Source: Bacteroidaceae bacterium
GTDB lineage: Bacteria; Bacteroidota; Bacteroidia; Bacteroidales; Bacteroidaceae
Length of the DNA: 52,712 nt
Assembly: GCA_017379075.1 (NCBI GenBank)
Contig: JAFNXL010000070.1
Span: 1-52,712, forward strand
Direction: 5' to 3'
Positions 48,017 to 52,712 of the stretch are shown here, one piece after another. Numbering within the stretch: the stretch's first letter is position 1; the number at the start of each line of letters is the position of its first letter. The notes beneath the pieces were generated by a model. The model did no database searches, was not told where the DNA came from, and worked only from the letters and a program-made list of their open reading frames with translations. The translations under genes and the position numbers were made by a program.

Positions 48017-49681
48017 TTATTTGCTTTGACGCAACTTGGCATTTTCCAAAGCTATGGCGTAAGCCTGCTTGTAATAGGTAAAGAAGTTTTTCCACAATGC
48101 CTTCTTTGACAAGGCAGAAGCCTTCTTTCTCATGGCGTCACGTTCTTGGTCAGAACATGCCGAGTAACGCAACAAGGCATGGCAAATACCCTGAGCTACT
48201 TCATCGTTGTTATAATCGTTACGCGCTAACACTTCCACACCGTCTTCAAGCGTGCTGATGTCGCCCTTTACGGTTTGTGCCCAAATACCGAATCCAGAAA
48301 GAGAGGTTGTGATGCAAGGCACATGGAATGCTACAGCTTCCAGAGGAGTATATCCCCAAGGTTCGTAATATGAAGGATAGACTGCCAGGTCGTTTCCGAT
48401 GAGCAGATCATAATAAGGCATCTGGAAGATTCCGTCTGCGCCATCAAGGTAACAGGGCACAAAAATCACCTTCACTTTAGACTCTTCCGAATTGCTGATG
48501 TTCAAGGCACGTAAAAGGTTCAGCACCTGGTCATGTTGCATTTCGTGCAGATCGTGTGTGATGACAGGATTGTCCAGTGCTGTATCATATACCTGAGGGA
48601 AATCTAATCTTGCCTGCAAGTCGGCACGAGGACCGGCAACCCAGCCGGGAACCTGAATCAAAGCAAGGACTTCATTTTTCAAATCTGCTGACTGATCCAG
48701 ACAACGACGCATGGCATGAATGAAGACATCGATACCTTTGTTCTTGAATTCGTAACGTCCACTGGTGGCAACAATCAATGTGTCATCCGCAAATTTATGT
48801 CCGGTCAATGCATTGGCCACTTCCAGGATGCGCTTGCGTGCAGCCTTTCTCTTGGAGGTGAATTTTGCACCCTTGGGAACAAAATCGGCCTCAAATCCGT
48901 TCATCAGGATTGCATCGCACTCCTTGTCCAAGAGTTCCTTACATTCCCTACCGGTTACGTCGCTTACAGTAGTAAAGCAGTCCACATGATGTGCGGTCTG
49001 TCGCTCAATACTGTGCTTGGCTTCCATGTTCAGCTCGCGAGACATCTGCGTGCCGTCATAAGCCCAAAGATAATCGTAAAGAGGCTTTCCGTTTCCGGCA
49101 ATGCTTCTTCCGATGCTTGTGGCATGAGTTGTAAAAATGGTGGCAATCTGAGGAACGCTTTTCTGTACATAAAGCACACCCAAGCAGGTCATCCATTCAT
49201 GAGCCTGATACACCACGTCATCTGCATTGTTCAGAAACTCCTTGTAGAAACTCTCCACCACCCTGCCGGCAGCATAAGAGAACATATTGGCTTCGTCATA
49301 GTCGCCATATCCATGCAGGCTGTCTACCTGATAATCGTTCCAAGCCTGGGTATACAACTCATCACGAATGGCAAAGAAGGGATTAAAATCCACAAGCACA
49401 ACAAGCGGTTCGCCGGGAATATTCCATCGGCCGACACGAATGCTGAGTCCTTCTTCTTTTGCTTTGCTTACCCATTTTGTCCATAGTTTTTTATCTTCGA
49501 TGAAAAGAGGGTTTTCTTTCCCTGCCCAAAAATCAGGACCGATAAAAACTACCTTGTCTTTGAGTGCATCCTGCATGGTTTTTGCTCTTGTAGACAAAAC
49601 CGTATAGATGCCTCCAACTTTGTTGCATACCTCCCAGCTACTTTCAAATATGAAGGAAGGTAATGTATTATTTTCTTTCAT
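48017..49681 (-). CDS. Glycogen synthase, GT3 (eukaryote-like) family
   Basis: A 554-residue glycosyltransferase of family GT3, the type found in animals, fungi and Bacteroidota, unlike the GT5 enzyme GlgA. It opens FIFESSWEVCNKVGGIYTVLSTRAK, contains FTTHATSIGRSIAGNGKPLYDYL, HHVDCFTTVSDVT, and the nucleotide-sugar motif YYEPWGYTPLEA with the catalytic Glu. GT3 members use UDP-glucose. Paired with glgP, it makes and mobilises glycogen. Promoter TATCTTTG lies 31 bp before the ATG. Confidence 0.94.
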   Translation of the reverse strand: MKENNTLPSFIFESSWEVCNKVGGIYTVLSTRAKTMQDALKDKVVFIGPDFWAGKENPLFIEDKKLWTKWVSKAKEEGLSIRVGRWNIPGEPLVVLVDFNPFFAIRDELYTQAWNDYQVDSLHGYGDYDEANMFSYAAGRVVESFYKEFLNNADDVVYQAHEWMTCLGVLYVQKSVPQIATIFTTHATSIGRSIAGNGKPLYDYLWAYDGTQMSRELNMEAKHSIERQTAHHVDCFTTVSDVTGRECKELLDKECDAILMNGFEADFVPKGAKFTSKRKAARKRILEVANALTGHKFADDTLIVATSGRYEFKNKGIDVFIHAMRRCLDQSADLKNEVLALIQVPGWVAGPRADLQARLDFPQVYDTALDNPVITHDLHEMQHDQVLNLLRALNISNSEESKVKVIFVPCYLDGADGIFQMPYYDLLIGNDLAVYPSYYEPWGYTPLEAVAFHVPCITTSLSGFGIWAQTVKGDISTLEDGVEVLARNDYNNDEVAQGICHALLRYSACSDQERDAMRKKASALSKKALWKNFFTYYKQAYAIALENAKLRQSK

Positions 49682-49711
49682 TTAATCTTTCTTAACTTCT
49701 TAATTCGGCTG

Positions 49712-49741
49712 CAAAGATATTGATTTTAGATGAAATAGAAA
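49712..49741 (-). promoter_or_regulatory. Promoter of the glycogen synthase gene
   Basis: On the minus strand TTTC, an 18-base spacer and TATCTTTG, ending 31 bp before the ATG at 49681. Confidence 0.65.
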
Positions 49742-49788
49742 AGAAAAACATGCTTTTTAGCAGAAAAGTGGCGTTTTCTTGACATAGG

Positions 49789-49822
49789 TTTGTTATTCTT
49801 TGGTTATTTTTTCTTAAATTTG
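49789..49822 (+). promoter_or_regulatory. Promoter of the cytochrome module
   Basis: TTTG at 49789-49792, a 22-base spacer and TAAATTTG at 49815-49822, ending 21 bp before the ATG at 49844. It probably drives the three genes to the window end. Confidence 0.72.
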
Positions 49823-49843
49823 AACCAAAATTTGCCAAAAAAC

Positions 49844-50251
49844 ATGAAATTAGCATTTCTTTTGCTTTTCTTTTTATATAATATTTGCGTGCAAGGCGAC
49901 ACTCCATGGAAACTCAGTCTAACCTGTCCAGAGGAGAAAATCGACCTTGTCATCGACCTATATGAAGAGAGCGTAGAAGTTCCCACCATGGAAATGTTCG
50001 GACCGATGAACGGATACCTTGGAGGAAACATTTACGGTGTTTGGTATGTTACTTCATTCAAGACAAAAGACAAAAAAGCAGAGATAAAAGTAGCCAATGA
50101 CCTTGGCAGCGAAAATCAGAAAATAGAACTACAACAATTGACCGACAGCACTTGGAGCATGAAATTCATCGGTCATAACGTAGTAAAGCGTGTATCAGGA
50201 AAGAAACTTGTAAAGATTCCTTCCGAATTTATCATGAAACGTAAGAAATAA
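49844..50251 (+). CDS. Secreted hypothetical protein upstream of the cytochrome
   Basis: Unrecognised 135-residue exported protein with a signal peptide (MKLAFLLLFFLYNICVQG). The ATG at 49844 is chosen because the longer frame starts inside the promoter. The mature part is beta-rich and lysine-rich toward the end, with MFGPMNGYLGGNIYGVWYVTS and LTDSTWSMKFIG. It has no cysteine pair for heme and no known motif. It lies 17 bp before the cytochrome-SUMF1 gene, so it is likely translated with it and may be a partner or a chaperone. Function unknown. Confidence 0.78.
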   Translation: MKLAFLLLFFLYNICVQGDTPWKLSLTCPEEKIDLVIDLYEESVEVPTMEMFGPMNGYLGGNIYGVWYVTSFKTKDKKAEIKVANDLGSENQKIELQQLTDSTWSMKFIGHNVVKRVSGKKLVKIPSEFIMKRKK

Positions 50252-50268
50252 GATAACAAGATAAACAG

Positions 50269-51792
50269 ATGTCAAGTAAGAAAAAGTATTTTTGGTTTGC
50301 TGCAAGTGGACTCGTCATCGGAGGAGCCCTCACTATCACCGCAAATCATTTCTATGAGAAAAGTTCAGAAAACGAGTCGTGCATGTCTTGCCACATTCAT
50401 CCCCAGTCGGATAATAGCTGGAAGCAGTCTGTGCACTACAACAACGAAAGCGGTACCGTAACGGATTGTGCGTCCTGCCATCTCCCGCCCAAGGGAACAT
50501 GGAAATATTTCTATGCAAAATCCACAACAGGTCTCAAAGATCTCTGGTCTTATCTGACGAAAGATTCTGCCGAATTGGATTTCGAGAGCAAGAGCGACAT
50601 GGAATATGCCAAAAACATTGTCTATAACGAGTCTTGCGAGAAGTGTCACCACAACATTTTCCCCAAGGGATTGACAGATGATGGCATTTCTGCCCACTTG
50701 TACTACGATGAGAACAAGGAAAAGCTCGACCTTCAGTGTATCAACTGCCACTTGGATGCAGGTCACTACGACCCCAATTACAAGCACGAAAAGATGACAG
50801 GAGCACCCATTGACACATCTGGTGTGGCGTATGACAGCGCAACCGTGGTCAAGGAATTCAAGAACTTTACTGAGACCGTACCCACCACCCACATGTCCAT
50901 CAACATGGTGGCCATCCCCGGTGGAACCTTTGAAATGGGAAGCAACGAAGGCGATGCGTACAGCCAAGCCGACGAATATCCCAAGCATAAAGTTACCGTA
51001 TCACCCTTCTTCATGGCAGAGCTTGAAATCACTTGGAACCAGTATTGGGCATTCTATCTGCAAACCATGTCTGAAGGACGCACACCTCCTGAAAAGATTT
51101 ACGCGAACAACACTCGTCCCGATGTGGATGTAATCAGCGGCCCCACTCCACCGTTTGGCGCACCCGACCAAGGTTGGGGAATGGGCGACCGTCCCGCAAT
51201 TACCATGACACATTATGCAGCACAGACCTTCTGCCAGTGGCTTTCGCTTAAGACGGGAAAGAAATACCGCCTGCCGACCGAAGCTGAGTGGGAATATGCT
51301 GCCCGCGGTGGTACAGACACCCCCTATTTCTTTGAAGGAAAACCCGGAAGCTACACCAACGAAGGTTTTTGGGCAGAGTTCTTCGGTGCAGACACCACAA
51401 CCATCAATGGTTTTGCAATCTATGCCAACAACAGCAAGGCTCGCACACAGGAACCCACCAAGGTTATGGCAAACCCCTTCGGTTTGAAGAACATGTTGGG
51501 TAACGTAATGGAATACTGCCAGGACTTCTACGCAGAAGACGCATATAGCAAAGTCAAGGACGGTGCTGTGGATCCCAAGGGTCCCGAAAGCGGCGAACAC
51601 TTTGTTGTGCGCGGAGGTAACTATCAGGACGATGCAAAAGACCTGCGTTGTGCGGCTCGCCGTCGCTCGGATTACGAGACATGGCTCAAGACCGACCCAC
51701 AGAAGCCCAAGAGCATCTGGTGGCTGTCTGACATGAAGGGCATCGGCTTCCGCGTTGTATGCGAAGTGCCCGAAGGCGTACAGGCCAAATAA
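50269..51792 (+). CDS. Tetraheme NapC/NrfH-type cytochrome fused to SUMF1-like domain
   Basis: A 507-residue, membrane-anchored periplasmic protein. One membrane helix (about 7-27) precedes a multiheme domain with four CxxCH sites: Cys38-Cys41, Cys67-Cys70, Cys123-Cys126 and Cys157-Cys160. This resembles NapC/NrfH quinol dehydrogenases, which pass electrons from menaquinol. Residues about 205-500 form a SUMF1/FGE-type domain: MVAIPGGTFEMGSNEGD, RLPTEAEWEYAARGG, NVMEYCQDFY and VVRGGNYQDDAKDLRCAARR. The formylglycine enzyme's copper-binding Cys pair, expected right after GGNY, is absent, so FGly synthesis is unlikely. Role uncertain: perhaps docking of a partner. The exported oxidoreductase follows after 81 bp. 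Confidence 0.9.
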   Translation: MSSKKKYFWFAASGLVIGGALTITANHFYEKSSENESCMSCHIHPQSDNSWKQSVHYNNESGTVTDCASCHLPPKGTWKYFYAKSTTGLKDLWSYLTKDSAELDFESKSDMEYAKNIVYNESCEKCHHNIFPKGLTDDGISAHLYYDENKEKLDLQCINCHLDAGHYDPNYKHEKMTGAPIDTSGVAYDSATVVKEFKNFTETVPTTHMSINMVAIPGGTFEMGSNEGDAYSQADEYPKHKVTVSPFFMAELEITWNQYWAFYLQTMSEGRTPPEKIYANNTRPDVDVISGPTPPFGAPDQGWGMGDRPAITMTHYAAQTFCQWLSLKTGKKYRLPTEAEWEYAARGGTDTPYFFEGKPGSYTNEGFWAEFFGADTTTINGFAIYANNSKARTQEPTKVMANPFGLKNMLGNVMEYCQDFYAEDAYSKVKDGAVDPKGPESGEHFVVRGGNYQDDAKDLRCAARRRSDYETWLKTDPQKPKSIWWLSDMKGIGFRVVCEVPEGVQAK

Positions 51793-51873
51793 GAGGAACT
51801 GTATTATACATTATATATATAATAATAAAGAAAGAAATTACCATTTATTCCCAATTTAATAAATTTATTAACA

Positions 51874-52712
51874 ATGGAAAACAAGAATTTTAACAGAAGA
51901 CAATTTCTGTCATGCGGTGCCATGATTGGCGCAGCAGGCATGGTAGCCCCTGCTATTCTGAGCAGCTGTGGCGGTGGTGCCAAGGAAGAAACCGGCTATA
52001 CTCCCCTGAAAGCACCCGGAGAATATTACGTTCCCGAATTGCCCGACAAGGCAATTGAAGGAAAGGCTCTTAAGGCTGGTGTTATCGGTTGCGGTGGCCG
52101 CGGAACCGGTGCCATCCTGAACCTTCTCGATGCAGCTGACGGTATCACCGTTGTTGCTCTGGGTGATGTATTTAAGGATCGTGTTGACCACGTTCGCAAC
52201 GTGCTGAAGAACGACCGCAAGCAGGAAGTACCCGAAGACAAGTGCTTCGTTGGATTCGACGCTTACCAGAAGGTCATTGACTCTGGCGTGGACATGGTAG
52301 TTATTGCCACTCCTCCCGTATTCCGTCCCGAACACTTCAAATATGCCACCGAAAAGGGTGTTCACTCTTTCCTGGAGAAGCCCATCGCAGTGGACGCTAA
52401 GGGTTACCGCACCATCATGGCCACTGCCAAGCAGGCTGTAGCCAAGGGACTGAGCGTTGTAACCGGTACACAGCGTCACCACCAGCGCAACTATGTTGAG
52501 GCATTCAAGAAGATTCAGGAAGGTTACATCGGTGAAATCACCGGCGGTAACGTATACTGGAACCAGGGTATGCTGTGGTACAGAGAGCGTCAGGAAGGCT
52601 GGACCGACATGGAATGGAACATCCGCGACTGGGTAAACTGGAAGTGGCTGTCTGGAGACCACATTGTTGAGCAGCACGTTCACAACATCGACGTATTCCT
52701 GTGGATGACCGG
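51874..52712 (+). CDS. Tat-exported Gfo/Idh/MocA oxidoreductase, 3' end outside the window
   Basis: Partial: about 279 codons, cut by the window edge. The N-terminus has a twin-arginine signal NRRQFLSCG and a lipobox LSSC (Cys about 32), so a folded, cofactor-loaded lipoprotein is exported. The Rossmann fold has the motif GVIGCGGRGTGA, binding NAD(P). Family residues are the EKP lysine in FLEKPIAVDA, the segment VVTGTQRHHQRN and the active-site region GDHIVEQHVHNID. Exported relatives oxidise or reduce sugar carbons, including C3 of glycosides. With its neighbours it suggests a membrane-connected redox function on a glycan or glycoside. Substrate unknown. Confidence 0.9.
   Translation, partial: MENKNFNRRQFLSCGAMIGAAGMVAPAILSSCGGGAKEETGYTPLKAPGEYYVPELPDKAIEGKALKAGVIGCGGRGTGAILNLLDAADGITVVALGDVFKDRVDHVRNVLKNDRKQEVPEDKCFVGFDAYQKVIDSGVDMVVIATPPVFRPEHFKYATEKGVHSFLEKPIAVDAKGYRTIMATAKQAVAKGLSVVTGTQRHHQRNYVEAFKKIQEGYIGEITGGNVYWNQGMLWYRERQEGWTDMEWNIRDWVNWKWLSGDHIVEQHVHNIDVFLWMT

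Overview
The window is chromosomal DNA of a Bacteroidota bacterium, order Bacteroidales, probably Prevotellaceae or Bacteroidaceae. Three things point there. The gene content fits the order: DUF6452/DUF6048 pair, DUF4199 protein, BspA-type leucine-rich repeat lipoprotein, GT3 glycogen synthase with a short alpha-glucan phosphorylase, pyruvate phosphate dikinase, MntP. Most intergenic regions carry the Bacteroidota promoter, TTTG - 17 to 23 nt - TAnnTTTG. Strong Shine-Dalgarno sequences are nearly absent. All functional assignments are read from sequence by eye; no database search was possible.

Layout. 1-730: rplU-rpmA and terminator. 730-4770: an accessory, repeat-rich island with an orphan BRO-N antirepressor-like gene, a 12-repeat BspA-type lipoprotein preceded by a 34-residue stub of a related protein, and over 1 kb of non-coding DNA containing a strong promoter with no gene. 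4771-7454 (minus): cell-wall amidase with a FetAB-type ABC exporter. 7541-10670: small conserved protein, DUF1080 lipoprotein, DUF554 membrane protein, mltG. 10804: tRNA-Thr(CGU). 11018-17311: ppdK, rlmD, nadE (the glutaminase half lacks its catalytic cysteine). 17521-17720: a MITE-like element abutting umuC. 17718-19632: umuDC. 19759-20690: unknown gene, tRNA-Thr(UGU) and the SRP RNA. 20835-30064: ten tightly packed plus-strand genes (DUF4199, GT2, DUF6452, DUF6048, mntP, apbE, Crp/Fnr, dcp, dCMP deaminase, S41 protease). 30201-36540: Wzx-like flippase, a glycosyltransferase, a lipoprotein, fhs, an aldose epimerase and a YccF protein. 36987-40973: a 1328-residue exported multidomain protein, followed by four 41-bp tandem repeats. 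41294-45264 (minus): iorA-iorB-paaK-ACT. 45355-49681 (minus): glycogen synthase and phosphorylase. 49844 to the end: a secreted 135-residue protein, a tetraheme cytochrome fused to an FGE/SUMF1-like domain, and a Tat-exported Gfo/Idh/MocA oxidoreductase cut by the window edge.

How the genes work together. iorAB-paaK-ACT looks like an aryl-2-oxoacid to aryl-acetate fermentation module that conserves energy as ATP. Glycogen synthase and phosphorylase make and mobilise storage glucan. The amidase and MltG remodel peptidoglycan. The last three genes look like an envelope redox module. An exported sugar-type oxidoreductase may be connected to the quinone pool through a NapC/NrfH-like tetraheme protein that also carries a SUMF1-fold domain lacking the FGE cysteine pair. 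The DUF1080 lipoprotein at 7834-8712 belongs to the family associated with such oxidoreductases in 3-keto-glycoside cleavage. This redox module is the best candidate in the window for an undescribed system.
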